This document shows positions 9,307 through 18,135 of a stretch of 64,000 nt of DNA, piece after piece. The translations under genes were made by a program, and so were the position numbers. The notes under the pieces are model-generated. The model was not told where the DNA came from and searched no databases. It saw nothing but the letters and a program-made list of their open reading frames with translations. Every line of letters starts with the position of its first letter. Position 1 is the first letter of the stretch. Source of the DNA: Nostoc sp. FACHB-892 (GTDB taxonomy: Bacteria; Cyanobacteriota; Cyanobacteriia; Cyanobacteriales; Nostocaceae); NCBI RefSeq assembly GCF_014698795.1, contig NZ_JACJTR010000034.1:1-64000 (forward strand). The letters run 5' to 3'.

Positions 9307-10278
9307 ATGCCAAAAGTTTCTGTAGTTATCCCCGCATACAATGCCATGAGTTATCTTCCCGAAACTATGGCAAATTTACTGAGTCAAACCTTTAATGACT
9401 TTGAAGCAATAGTCGTTAATGATGGCAGTTCAGATGAAATAGAACAGTGGATGTCTCAGATAACAGATCCACGAATTAAACTGATTTCACAAGAGAACAA
9501 AGGTTTAGCGGGAGCACGAAATATGGGAATCGCTTATGCTCAAGGTGAGTATTTAGCATTTCTGGATGCTGATGACCTTTGGGAACCAACCAAGCTAGAA
9601 AAACAAGTGCGTATTCTGGATGAGAATTCAGAAGTTGGTCTTGTATACACTTGGGTTGCTTACATCACTGAGCAGGGTGAATACACAGGTAGAGTCGTTA
9701 AATATTATGCAGAGGGCGATGTTTGGCAGGAACTTACTCAAAAAAATATTGTTGAGTGTGGTAGTGTAGCTATGGTTCGTCGCTCCTGCTTTGAGACTGT
9801 CGGATTATTTGATTGGAATTTAAGCAGTTTTAATGTTAACGAAGATTGGGATATGTGGCTTCGTATTGCCGTCCGCTATCCTTTCAAACTGCTTAAGGAA
9901 CCACTAGTTTACTATCGACAACGTTCATCTAGTGCTTCCAAAAATTGGAAAGCAATAGAACAGAGTTTTCGTATAGTTATTGAAAAAACATTTGATTCTG
10001 CTCCCCCCGAATTCCTCAATCTGAAACAACGAAGTTATGGCTTGGCTAATTTCTGTTTTGCCTGGAAAGCTCTGCAAAGTGGCGACAAAGATGTCAAAAA
10101 AGCAATACACTTTCGTCAGCAAGCTCTTGCATATTATCCTAGGCTACGCTTTTCCAAAGAATATATTCGCCTCAGCGTAGCAATTACTTTGATGCAATGG
10201 TTTGGTCTTGAGTCTTATGAAAAATTCTTAGCCATGTTTCACACTTGGCGTCGGCGGTTAGTACCTATTAGACGGTAA
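9307..10278 (+). CDS. Glycosyltransferase, GT2 family (first of three tandem)
   Basis: A 323-residue GT-A fold transferase. It opens with PKVSVVIPAYNAMSYL, then VNDGSSD and the metal-binding FLDADDLWEPTKLE, all standard GT2 marks. A second catalytic block is NEDWDMWLRIAVRYPF. It is the most divergent of three adjacent GT2 genes of nearly identical length, which points to local duplication. It probably builds one linkage of the polysaccharide repeat unit in the cytosol. The C-terminus has no membrane span of the processive synthase type. The sugar is unknown. Confidence 0.9.
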   Translation: MPKVSVVIPAYNAMSYLPETMANLLSQTFNDFEAIVVNDGSSDEIEQWMSQITDPRIKLISQENKGLAGARNMGIAYAQGEYLAFLDADDLWEPTKLEKQVRILDENSEVGLVYTWVAYITEQGEYTGRVVKYYAEGDVWQELTQKNIVECGSVAMVRRSCFETVGLFDWNLSSFNVNEDWDMWLRIAVRYPFKLLKEPLVYYRQRSSSASKNWKAIEQSFRIVIEKTFDSAPPEFLNLKQRSYGLANFCFAWKALQSGDKDVKKAIHFRQQALAYYPRLRFSKEYIRLSVAITLMQWFGLESYEKFLAMFHTWRRRLVPIRR

Positions 10279-10320
10279 AGCTTATCACATCAAAAATTAA
10301 AAAATTTAACAGGTGAATTT

Positions 10321-11292
10321 ATGCCTAAGATTTCTGTTGTTATTCCAGCATACAATGCAGAACCAACTATTAAGAAAACAATTGAATCAGTTCAAAAACA
10401 AAGTTTTTCAGATTTTGAAGTGATCATTATCAATGATGGTTCTATAGATAGAACTCTAGAGATAATTCATAGTATTGATGACTCGCGATTAAGGATTTTT
10501 TCTTATCAAAATGGTGGGCTTTCTGTAGCACGTAATCGGGGAATCTCTCATGCGACTGGAGAGTTTATTGCATTTTTGGATGCTGACGATCTCTGGACAT
10601 CAGATAAGCTGGAATTACAACTTGCAGTTTTAGAGCAACATCCAGAAGTAGGGATAGCCTATAGCTGGACTTATTTCATGAATGAAAAAGAAAATTGTTT
10701 GTTCCCTGGTAGTCCTTTATTTTATGAAGGTAATGTTTATAGAGATTTATTAATTAAGAACTTTCTATCTCACGGTTCAAACCCTTTAATTCGTAAAGAA
10801 GTAATTGAGTCAGTCGGAGAATTTGATACCCAATTATCACATTTTGCTGACTGGGATTATTGGTTAAGAATTGCATCTAAGTGGTCTTTCGCGGTTGTAC
10901 CTAAGTACCAAATCTATTACTTTCAATCTTCTAGAACAATGTCATCTAAAGCGGATGGAATCAAAGAAGCTGGCTACTTCATGATTGAAAAGGCATTTCG
11001 CTCGGCTCCTAAGGAATTACAATCTCTTAAAAAGATTAGTTATAGTAAACTACTTTTGTACTGTACTGACCTGTATTTTCAGCACAGCACCGATATTAAT
11101 GGTATACGCCAAGGTAGGGATAACCTTTTGAATGCAATTCGTTTACATCCACAGTCGTTACTTAGTAAAGATACTCAAAAGTTAGTAGTTAGATTTATAT
11201 TTATACGGCTATTCCCTACTCAGATTGCTAGTTATCTGCTTCAGGTTTTCAGAAAATTCCGTAAAATACCTCAATATCAGGTTCAACGATAA
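10321..11292 (+). CDS. Glycosyltransferase, GT2 family (second of three tandem)
   Basis: A 323-residue GT2 transferase with PKISVVIPAYNAEPTIKKT, INDGSIDRT, FLDADDLWTSDKLELQ and the FADWDYWLRIAS block. It starts 42 bases after the previous GT2 and is closer to the third copy (10321 versus 11341) than to the first. The shared N-terminal text IES-VQ-QxF-DFE-IIND fits a recent duplication followed by change in the acceptor-binding half. It probably acts in the same lipid-linked repeat-unit pathway. Donor and acceptor are not inferable. Confidence 0.9.
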   Translation: MPKISVVIPAYNAEPTIKKTIESVQKQSFSDFEVIIINDGSIDRTLEIIHSIDDSRLRIFSYQNGGLSVARNRGISHATGEFIAFLDADDLWTSDKLELQLAVLEQHPEVGIAYSWTYFMNEKENCLFPGSPLFYEGNVYRDLLIKNFLSHGSNPLIRKEVIESVGEFDTQLSHFADWDYWLRIASKWSFAVVPKYQIYYFQSSRTMSSKADGIKEAGYFMIEKAFRSAPKELQSLKKISYSKLLLYCTDLYFQHSTDINGIRQGRDNLLNAIRLHPQSLLSKDTQKLVVRFIFIRLFPTQIASYLLQVFRKFRKIPQYQVQR

Positions 11293-11340
11293 GAGCGAAT
11301 TTTTCTTATCCATAAAGCTATCAATGATATAACCTAAATC

Positions 11341-12315
11341 ATGCCTAAAATTTCAGTTATTATTCCAGCTTATAATGCTGAAAAAACTATTAAGGAAACA
11401 ATTGAGTCAGTTCAACAGCAAACATTCACAGATTTTGAGTTGATAGTTATTAATGATGGTTCCCAGGATAAAACGTTAGAAATACTACATACTATTAAAG
11501 ATGAGCGCTTACAAATTTTTTCATATGAAAATGGTGGACTTCCCGAAGCTCGAAATCGTGGTATTAAGCGAGCAAGTGGCGAATTTGTTTCATTTCTAGA
11601 TGCTGATGATTTATGGACACCCGATAAATTAGAACTACAATTAGTAGCTTTGCAACAAAATCCAGATGCTGGTGTTGCTTATAGCTGGAACTTGTGTATG
11701 TTTGAAAAAGAAGGAACCCTATCTTTTGTTAACGCGGCTTCTCCTCCTTTTGAAGGCAATGTTTACCCGAATTTATTACTGGAAAATTTCGTAGGTAATG
11801 GCTCAAATATTTTACTTCGTAGGCAAGTAATCGAGTCAGTTGGAAATTTTGACAGAACACTCAAATCATTTGAAGACTGGGAGTTTTATTTACGAGTAGC
11901 CTCCGTCTGGAATTTTGTTCTAATTCCGCAGCGCCAAATCATCTATCGTAAAGTTTCTAGTTCAATGACTTCCAAAGTTAAGGTTATGGAAGAGCAAGGT
12001 TTGCGTTTGATTGAAAAAGTTTATCGCTCAGTTCCGCCAGAACTTCAATATCTTAAAAATCAGACGCTTGCCAACTTTTATAGTTTTTGTGCAGACTTGA
12101 ATTTAAATGTAATATATAATACAAACGATAATAGAGGTTTCCAAGCTCAAAGAAAGTTGTATTTAGCTATTCAACTTTATCCAAAAATTTTACTTAGGAA
12201 AAATATTCAAGGATTAATAGTTAAATCAATAATTCGACAAGTAATACCAGCAAGAATTACCACTTATCTTATGCAGTCAATTATAAAAATTGGCTCTAAC
12301 ACTGTTAGTAGGTAA
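11341..12315 (+). CDS. Glycosyltransferase, GT2 family (third of three tandem)
   Basis: A 324-residue GT2 transferase with PKISVIIPAYNAEKTIKET, INDGSQDKT, FLDADDLWTPDKLELQ and SFEDWEFYLRVAS. Its first 130 residues closely match the preceding gene, while the C-terminal third diverges, as expected if the copies now use different acceptors. It is spaced 48 bases from the previous gene and ends 43 bases before the likely start of the flippase gene. Confidence 0.9.
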   Translation: MPKISVIIPAYNAEKTIKETIESVQQQTFTDFELIVINDGSQDKTLEILHTIKDERLQIFSYENGGLPEARNRGIKRASGEFVSFLDADDLWTPDKLELQLVALQQNPDAGVAYSWNLCMFEKEGTLSFVNAASPPFEGNVYPNLLLENFVGNGSNILLRRQVIESVGNFDRTLKSFEDWEFYLRVASVWNFVLIPQRQIIYRKVSSSMTSKVKVMEEQGLRLIEKVYRSVPPELQYLKNQTLANFYSFCADLNLNVIYNTNDNRGFQAQRKLYLAIQLYPKILLRKNIQGLIVKSIIRQVIPARITTYLMQSIIKIGSNTVSR

Positions 12316-12358
12316 AAGGAGTGAATACGTAATTATTGGAAAAAGTATATTTTTTATA

Positions 12359-13624
12359 ATGATGTCTATTAATAATGTCAAGCAATTATTATCTGGTAAA
12401 TTTGTACGGAATGCTAGTTGGTTAGGCGGAGCCGAGTTAATTAATCGTATCTTTCGTTTGGGAACAACAGTTACTCTAGCTCGCTTGTTTAGTACTCACG
12501 ATTATGGCTTAGTAGCAATTATTTATACTGTCTTTGACTTTGCCAGTGTTTTCACTCTCCGAGGTGGTATTGGAGCTAAAATTATCCAAGCGGATGAAGA
12601 GGATGTCACCATTATATGTAATACATCTTATTGGCTGAACTGGATTTTATGTGGAGCTATTTTTCTTTTACAGTGTATTGCTGCCTTTCCTATTGCTAAT
12701 TTCTATAAAGATGATCAGCTTATTTTACCTTTATGTACTGTTGCCTTAGTCTACTTAATGTTTCCCTTTTTTATTGTAAATTCTTCTCTAATTGAAAGAG
12801 CTAACCAATTAAAAATAACGGCAATTTGTAATGCGACACAGTCATTAATCAGTAATACAGTAACTGTGGTTTTAGCTTTTTTAGGTATGGGTGTGTGGGC
12901 TATAGTCTGGGCTATTATACTATCAACTCCAGTTTGGATAATAATTACTTGGATGCATAATTCTTGGCGACCACCTAAATCATTACATCTAACGCAATGG
13001 CGTGAGGTTACTAATTTTGGACAAAATCTACTTGGTGTAGAGTTATTAAATAAGTTAAGGTTTAACCTAGATTACTTAATAGTAGGTAAATTTTTAAGTA
13101 TTAATGAATTAGGAATATATTATTTTGCCTTTAATGCTGGATTTGGTATTACTTCAAATACAATTTATGCTTTGATATCAGCTTTATTTCCTTATCTTTG
13201 TGAAGCTCGTAAAAATCGCCAAGAATTGAAAAATCGGTATTTCAGCAAATTAAAATATATAGGAATAGTTGTAATTAGTACTGTAAGTCTACAATCAGCT
13301 TTCGCTCCCTTTTATGTACCCATTATTTTTGGAGAGAAATGGGTACAGGGAATTCCGATATTGATAAATATTTGTTTATCAGTTATTCCGCTTACCTTTA
13401 GGTGGACCTGTTCAACTCTTCTTAAATCAATAGGCAAAACCCAATTTATGCTAAAATTTGATATCTGCTATACTGTTGTTTTTGCTCTAGCTTTAATAAT
13501 ATCAGTGCGATGGGGTATTTTTGGAGTTTCCGCCACAGTACTTCTTGTTCACTTATTAATGTCTATCATATTTAATATTTGGGCTTTGAAATCTATATTT
13601 AACAAAAATGATGCTTATATTTAA
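12359..13624 (+). CDS. Wzx-like polysaccharide flippase (MOP superfamily)
   Basis: About 421 residues with around 12 hydrophobic segments. The N-terminus KFVRNASWLGGAELINRIFR and the text ATVTLARLFSTHDYGL-like region (RLGTTVTLARLFSTHDYG) are typical of RfbX/Wzx polysaccharide transporters. It would flip the lipid-linked repeat unit to the periplasm for the Wzy-like polymerase. A longer frame from TTG 12290 would overlap the GT2 gene. ATG 12359, or 12362 directly after it, is preferred because the extra residues do not look like family sequence. Confidence 0.88.
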   Translation: MMSINNVKQLLSGKFVRNASWLGGAELINRIFRLGTTVTLARLFSTHDYGLVAIIYTVFDFASVFTLRGGIGAKIIQADEEDVTIICNTSYWLNWILCGAIFLLQCIAAFPIANFYKDDQLILPLCTVALVYLMFPFFIVNSSLIERANQLKITAICNATQSLISNTVTVVLAFLGMGVWAIVWAIILSTPVWIIITWMHNSWRPPKSLHLTQWREVTNFGQNLLGVELLNKLRFNLDYLIVGKFLSINELGIYYFAFNAGFGITSNTIYALISALFPYLCEARKNRQELKNRYFSKLKYIGIVVISTVSLQSAFAPFYVPIIFGEKWVQGIPILINICLSVIPLTFRWTCSTLLKSIGKTQFMLKFDICYTVVFALALIISVRWGIFGVSATVLLVHLLMSIIFNIWALKSIFNKNDAYI

Positions 13625-13675
13625 CTTGAACCTAGCAAAATTATTAGGTTTAAATTTAGTCCATCAAAAATTTAT

Positions 13676-14848
13676 ATGAGTAAAAAAAATAACCAAATAT
13701 ATCCAAAAGGACGATCAAATGCAAACTTTCTAGGTGATAGGCCCCATATTTCTTTTTACATATATCAGCTATGTGGTGGTGGAGCAGAACGAGTTCTTGT
13801 GAACTTAATGCAAGATTTTGTTCATCGAGGAATTAAGGTTGATCTAGTACTGAATAGGGTAGCAGGTCCCTATTTATCTGAAGTTCCACCAGAAGTCCGG
13901 ATTGTGAATCTAGAGGCACTTTTACCATTCCGAGATACTATCCCTAAACTGGTAAGTTACTTGCGAGAGGAACGACCTTTAGTAATGCTCGCTACTGTGC
14001 ATCCATATGTCGAGGTTGCGTTGTTGGCTAAAGCTTTGGCATTTACCTCAACGCGAGTTTTTGCACGCGAGGACAATACTCTTTCTTTAAATGCGCCCAT
14101 AGGAACCGATAAATCTCGTTGGTCGCCTTATTTTACCAAGCTATTATATCCTTTTATTGCTGATGGAATTATAGCTATATCACAAGGTGTCGCTAAAGAT
14201 TTAATGCAAATAACTGGGTTATCCAAGAAACGTATAGAAGTTATCTATAATCCTTCTATAACTCATAATATGTTGCAAAAATCCCAAGCATCTTTAGATC
14301 ACCCTTGGTTTCAGCCAGGAGAACCTCCAGTAATACTAGGAGTAGGTAGATTAGAGTTACAAAAAGATTTTCCTACCCTGATTAAAGCTTTTGCTTTGGT
14401 ACGAAAAGCACGCTTATGTCGTTTGGTTATTTTAGGGCAAGGTAATGAGGAAGATAACCTCAGAAATTTGGTTACCGAGTTAGGTCTAGAAAATGATGTA
14501 GCGATGCTTGGCTTTGTGGAAAATCCCTATAATTATATGGCTAAAGCATCTGTGTTTGCCTTGTCTTCAGCTTGGGAGGGTTTTGGCAACGTAGTTGCTG
14601 AAGCTTTGGCTTTGGGAACACCTATAGTCTCTACTAACTGTCAAAGTGGTCCGGCTGAGATTCTCGATAATGGCAAGTACGGATGGCTAGTACCAGTAGG
14701 TGATAGTCAAGCAATGGCGACGGCGATTTTAAGTATTTTTTCTGGTAATTCTAAGCCTGTTAATACAGAATGGTTAGAGCAGTTTATTTTAGAAAATGTT
14801 GCTCAAAAATATCTCGATGTTTTAGCTATTTATCATAAGGAAAGATAG
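13676..14848 (+). CDS. Glycosyltransferase, GT4 family
   Basis: A 390-residue GT-B transferase and the last transferase gene of the cluster. It has the glycine-rich loop CGGGAERVLVNLM near residue 38, the donor-domain start GVGRLELQKDFPTLIKA and the EX7E stretch SSAWEGFGNVVAEALALGTP. The tail NCQSGPAEILDNGKYGWLVP matches the WaaG/RfaG-like branch that often uses UDP-glucose or UDP-galactose, though this is only a tendency. It follows the flippase by 51 bases, so co-transcription is likely. Confidence 0.9.
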   Translation: MSKKNNQIYPKGRSNANFLGDRPHISFYIYQLCGGGAERVLVNLMQDFVHRGIKVDLVLNRVAGPYLSEVPPEVRIVNLEALLPFRDTIPKLVSYLREERPLVMLATVHPYVEVALLAKALAFTSTRVFAREDNTLSLNAPIGTDKSRWSPYFTKLLYPFIADGIIAISQGVAKDLMQITGLSKKRIEVIYNPSITHNMLQKSQASLDHPWFQPGEPPVILGVGRLELQKDFPTLIKAFALVRKARLCRLVILGQGNEEDNLRNLVTELGLENDVAMLGFVENPYNYMAKASVFALSSAWEGFGNVVAEALALGTPIVSTNCQSGPAEILDNGKYGWLVPVGDSQAMATAILSIFSGNSKPVNTEWLEQFILENVAQKYLDVLAIYHKER

Positions 14849-15144
14849 TGAGAATAAATAATTTAGAGGGCAATATCTAGGCTAATTTATTCTGTGGAAA
14901 ACGATATGTCTGAATCTGCAAATTTTATTAGAAGGTTATGCTCAGAGTTTGATTAGGTGGTTTATTAAGACGTGGATAATACTGCTAAAACCAGGAAAGA
15001 TTGTAAAAAATAATACTCTTTTTTTAAACTCTGGCTACACACAGACTTCCTTAATATAGCATCTTTGCGCCAGATATTCTCATATGTTGCTCTTTAAAAA
15101 CAATTGGTATATAAAATAACTATTAGCTAGCAAAGATTAGTGAT
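14849..15144. other. Gap between polysaccharide cluster and secreted twins
   Basis: This 296-base AT-rich region ends the glycosyltransferase run. No reading frame or RNA is visible. It includes a run of T near 15018 after weakly complementary sequence, which could end transcription, but no solid terminator stem was found. A separate promoter for the following secreted protein gene is likely from the spacing. Confidence 0.35.
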
Positions 15145-15930
15145 ATGCCAGCAAAAAAATTTACCTTCCTGCTCTGCCTCTTTGCCATAGTACTTGGCTG
15201 CTGTTTTGCCTACAGAGTAGATCCACAGACTCCAAAACCAATTAATTCAATCGCAACTATCATTGATGATATGCAACCACCTCATGAGGATATGCCACGT
15301 GGTGTCCCCAAATCTTACGATTGGGCAACTAAACCTCGTGTAGGTAGCGACAACTGGCAAAAATTCAAAGCAATGACCGCCTGGGGGCAACTATATGAAG
15401 CAGCTCAAGGTAATCCTGCAACTAATACCCGCGTTCAAATAAAAAATATCAAGGCTTATTATCTCAGTAAGTCGGACAGTAAATGGTATCTTCTCCAAAG
15501 TTCAACAAAAGTTGAAGGGGCTGCTTATAAAGAAGATTTTGCTGGTGATATCAATAAACCCGCAGATATTCGTTATGAATCAGATGGTAGTATTTCGGTC
15601 AAAGCTGGTAATGGCTACAACTACCATTTTTGGCCTTCCACCGGCAGAGCCGCAATTAATCCCAATGATGTGCGTGGTATGTTTACTACAGTTCAAGCAC
15701 GGCTTATAGTTGACAATCCTAAAAAACGTGACGATCGCTCTCAGGCTCGCTATTTGCTTAGTATGGGTGGTGATTACTGGTTAAACTTAACTGCAAAGTG
15801 GGACAATTGGACTACAAACGAAGATTTTGGTATTAGTAAATTTAAGTACGTTACAAGGAACTGGCAGGCTTTTAATATGATTACTCTGTCACCAGACCAA
15901 ATTCGTCGTAACCCACCGCCAATTAAGTAG
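15145..15930 (+). CDS. Secreted protein of unknown family, copy 1
   Basis: A 261-residue protein that I do not recognise. It begins with a signal peptide, basic PAKK and a hydrophobic run to about residue 22, with probable cleavage before YRVDPQTPKP. A lipobox at LGC is possible but weak and is not kept in the second copy. The mature part is rich in Trp, Tyr, Asn and Asp, with blocks such as GVPKSYDWATKPRVGSD, MTAWGQLYEA, TRVQIKNIKAYYLSK and DYWLNLTAKWDNWTTNEDFG. These suggest a beta-rich exported domain that could bind glycans. It lies just downstream of the polysaccharide genes and is followed by a close paralogue. Confidence 0.8.
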   Translation: MPAKKFTFLLCLFAIVLGCCFAYRVDPQTPKPINSIATIIDDMQPPHEDMPRGVPKSYDWATKPRVGSDNWQKFKAMTAWGQLYEAAQGNPATNTRVQIKNIKAYYLSKSDSKWYLLQSSTKVEGAAYKEDFAGDINKPADIRYESDGSISVKAGNGYNYHFWPSTGRAAINPNDVRGMFTTVQARLIVDNPKKRDDRSQARYLLSMGGDYWLNLTAKWDNWTTNEDFGISKFKYVTRNWQAFNMITLSPDQIRRNPPPIK

Positions 15931-16296
15931 AAGCAAGTTTAAAAGCTAAATTTGCAGGATAAGTTTCAGTCTATTCTCAGTGAGATGCTACGCGTAGCTT
16001 GCTTAAGCAAAAGGGTACGAGGAATTCGCTCATTTAAAATTGAAGACCCCACAGATGAATCTAACGGCTTGAATAATGTTGGCTTGCATTTTTTATTCTC
16101 CATAAATAAATTAAGTCGCGGCTCAATACTTTTTTTGGTCATATTTTTCTCTCCCCAAAGTCACAAAAGCGATCGCCCATGAATGGCTAACTTGAAAGCA
16201 CTGAGTACCAAGCCATTTAATAGTACAAAGGTATTGTAAATTTTATCACATCTGCCATTTGCATAATTACTATTTTAAATTGCTATTTAAAAAGTA
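15931..16296. repeat. Spacer between the twin secreted genes with a palindromic repeat
   Basis: 366 bases between the paralogues. Around 15983-16022 is a cyanobacterial-type palindromic repeat containing 'gatgctacgcgtagcttgc' followed by 'aaagggtacga'; the centre 'gctacgcgtagc' is a perfect palindrome. Similar 'aaagggtacgc' text recurs near 21302 and 58441. A 76-codon open frame crosses the repeat but has non-coding-like composition. The remainder is AT-rich and holds the probable promoter of copy 2. Confidence 0.5.
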
Positions 16297-17160
16297 GTGT
16301 GTTATAAAAATGACTGCAAACTGACAGCATTTAGGCACTATATCTTGATAAATACCGTGTTAATACTTGGATATAATCTTAGGAAAATTAAGTTTTTATT
16401 AATTATAGTATGTATATTTACTGCAATAATTACTAGCAGCTTTTCCTACAGAGTAGATTCACAGACACCCAAACCAATCAACTCTATTGAAACCATTATT
16501 TATGATATGCAACCACCTCATGAGGGGATACCACATGGAGTTCCTTTATCTTATAATTGGGCTACCGGACCACGTGTAGGTAGTGATGATCCAGGTACTT
16601 TTACAGCAATGACAGCATGGGGGCAATTATATGAAACGTCTGAAGGTAATTCTGCAACTAACACTCGTGTGCAGATAAAAAATATTAAGGCTTACTATCT
16701 GAGTAAGACAGATAAAAAGTGGCATATTCTGCAAAGTTCTGTGAGAGTTGAAGGTGCTGCCTATAGGGAAGATTACGTAGGGGATATTAATCGACCAGCT
16801 AATGTTAGATATGAGTCTGACGGAAGTATCTCTGTCAAAGCAGGTAATGGTTACAACTTCCACTTTTGGCCACCCGGTCGGGCATCTATTAATCCCATTG
16901 ATGTAATGGGGATGTTTACCACAGTTCAAGCTCGACTTGTAGTAGATAATTTTAACAAACCTGACGATCGCTCTAAAGCTCGCTATGTTCTTAGTGAAGG
17001 AGGAGATTACTGGTTCAATTTAACTGCAAAGTGGGATAACTGGACTACTAATCAAGACTTTGGTATTGGTAAATTTAAGTATGTTACAACCAAGTGGCAG
17101 GCTTTCAATTTGATTACTTTGCCAGAAGACCAAATTCGTCTCAACCCACCGCCAATGTGA
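16297..17160 (+). CDS. Secreted protein of unknown family, copy 2
   Basis: This is a paralogue of the gene at 15145; by eye about three quarters of mature residues match, and the match runs from YRVDSQTPKP to NPPPM. The frame opens at GTG 16297 and gives 287 residues, but the extra N-terminus has no counterpart in copy 1. A GTG about 20 codons later would give a shorter, more normal signal peptide, so the start is unsure. The hydrophobic segment FLLIIVCIFTAIITSSFS should direct export. Motifs such as AWGQLYE, IKNIKAYYLSK, YNFHFWPPGR and NLTAKWDNWTTNQDFGIGKF are kept, so the fold and function are probably shared. The function is unknown. Confidence 0.75.
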   Translation: MCYKNDCKLTAFRHYILINTVLILGYNLRKIKFLLIIVCIFTAIITSSFSYRVDSQTPKPINSIETIIYDMQPPHEGIPHGVPLSYNWATGPRVGSDDPGTFTAMTAWGQLYETSEGNSATNTRVQIKNIKAYYLSKTDKKWHILQSSVRVEGAAYREDYVGDINRPANVRYESDGSISVKAGNGYNFHFWPPGRASINPIDVMGMFTTVQARLVVDNFNKPDDRSKARYVLSEGGDYWFNLTAKWDNWTTNQDFGIGKFKYVTTKWQAFNLITLPEDQIRLNPPPM

Positions 17161-17240
17161 CTTTTCACGAGATAATGGACATTGAGTTTAGGGCTATATA
17201 AAGTGATAACAATCACACAGGACTACAAGCTCAATGAGCT

Positions 17241-17405
17241 TTAACGCGGCTTTTGGAGCGAATCACTCACTTGAGTACCTGTATAATTTGGAATCCAACC
17301 TTCTGCGATCGCAAAATAGCGTATCCCTTTAAATTTCAACAATGCAGTTGGACTGCACCAATGCTCAACGCCGGCGGGGATATAAAGATAGTCTTGTGCC
17401 TGAAC
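17241..17405 (-). pseudogene. Remnant of an acireductone-dioxygenase-like cupin
   Basis: Reading the minus strand gives a C-terminal cupin fragment: QDYLYIPAGVEHWCSPTALL, then FKGIRYFAIAEGWIPNYTG and a stop at 17241-17243. The PAGVEHW and GWIPNYTG text matches the C-terminal part of acireductone dioxygenases (ARD, methionine salvage). Upstream the frame runs out of family sequence and no start is visible, so only about 54 codons remain. It is not a functional gene. The overlapping 85-codon + strand frame is a shadow of this remnant. Confidence 0.6.
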
Positions 17406-17747
17406 TAAAAGCGGGAGCAACGCGAAAAAGTAAGATCATCGTCTTCGAGACAATAGCCCTTTTGAGTGATTCAGTGGCTAATCGAGTCTATTCTCACTCA
17501 CACTACAGTCTCCCCTTGATGCGGTTGCAAGCCTTGGCATCTGTTCAAAATCGCGGATGCCGTCTACTTAACTACTGGTTGCCAACTGAACGTAAGTAAT
17601 TTATCTTTCTTCTGTAATTCTTGGTATCTCTGCACCTGAAAATATACCCTCCCAAATTACCGAATTTCTTGCTGCCAGGGATTCTATATCCTAATTTTTA
17701 TCCTCTGAGATAATTCCGTTGTGTAATCGAGAACGGTGAGTAATTAA

Positions 17748-17936
17748 TTAACGCCGACGCTTCACAAGCATGATGTGGGCGATCGCACTCATACCTAAAA
17801 GCCATCCCCCTGATGCTTCAGGTACGCTAGCTTCCAAGGGATTAATGGGTTTAGAAAAATTTTCCAAAACATTCCCAACTTTCCCGTCAAAGCGATCGCT
17901 CTTTGAGGAAAAACTTTTTGGTTTACCGTTTTTTAG
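17748..17936 (-). pseudogene. Remnant of a PEP-CTERM exported protein (C-terminal sorting tail)
   Basis: The minus strand reads a tail with FDGKVGNVLENFSKPINPLE, then SVPEASGGWLLG, a hydrophobic stretch (MSAIAHIMLV) and KRRR before the stop at 17748-17750. This is the layout of a PEP-CTERM sorting signal: a short Pro-Glu motif, a membrane helix and a basic end, used by exosortase/EpsH systems. An in-frame stop at 17937-17939 and lack of a start leave about 62 codons. It is therefore a 5'-truncated remnant, not a complete gene. Confidence 0.55.
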
Positions 17937-18135
17937 TTAATGTGTCAGTTTATTTATTGTCTACTCAGTAAATACAACAAGCTTTGGGCTAAAATTACGT
18001 TATTAGTATGTGCAATTATCCAAATATCCTTATTTTAGATAATATGGCTATTGTCTAAAATCAGAAATACAAGGATTAGCGAGCGCACCGAAATTTGGTT
18101 GTTCACCAATCGTAAGATTTTTAGAGGGTACTACC

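Noticed and set aside
15952..16182. 76-codon + strand frame between the secreted twins
   Set aside because: It runs through a palindromic intergenic repeat and has non-coding-like composition and no start signal.
17342..17599. 85-codon + strand frame
   Set aside because: It overlaps the minus-strand cupin remnant, which has clear family sequence, and its own translation has no family character or ribosome-binding site.
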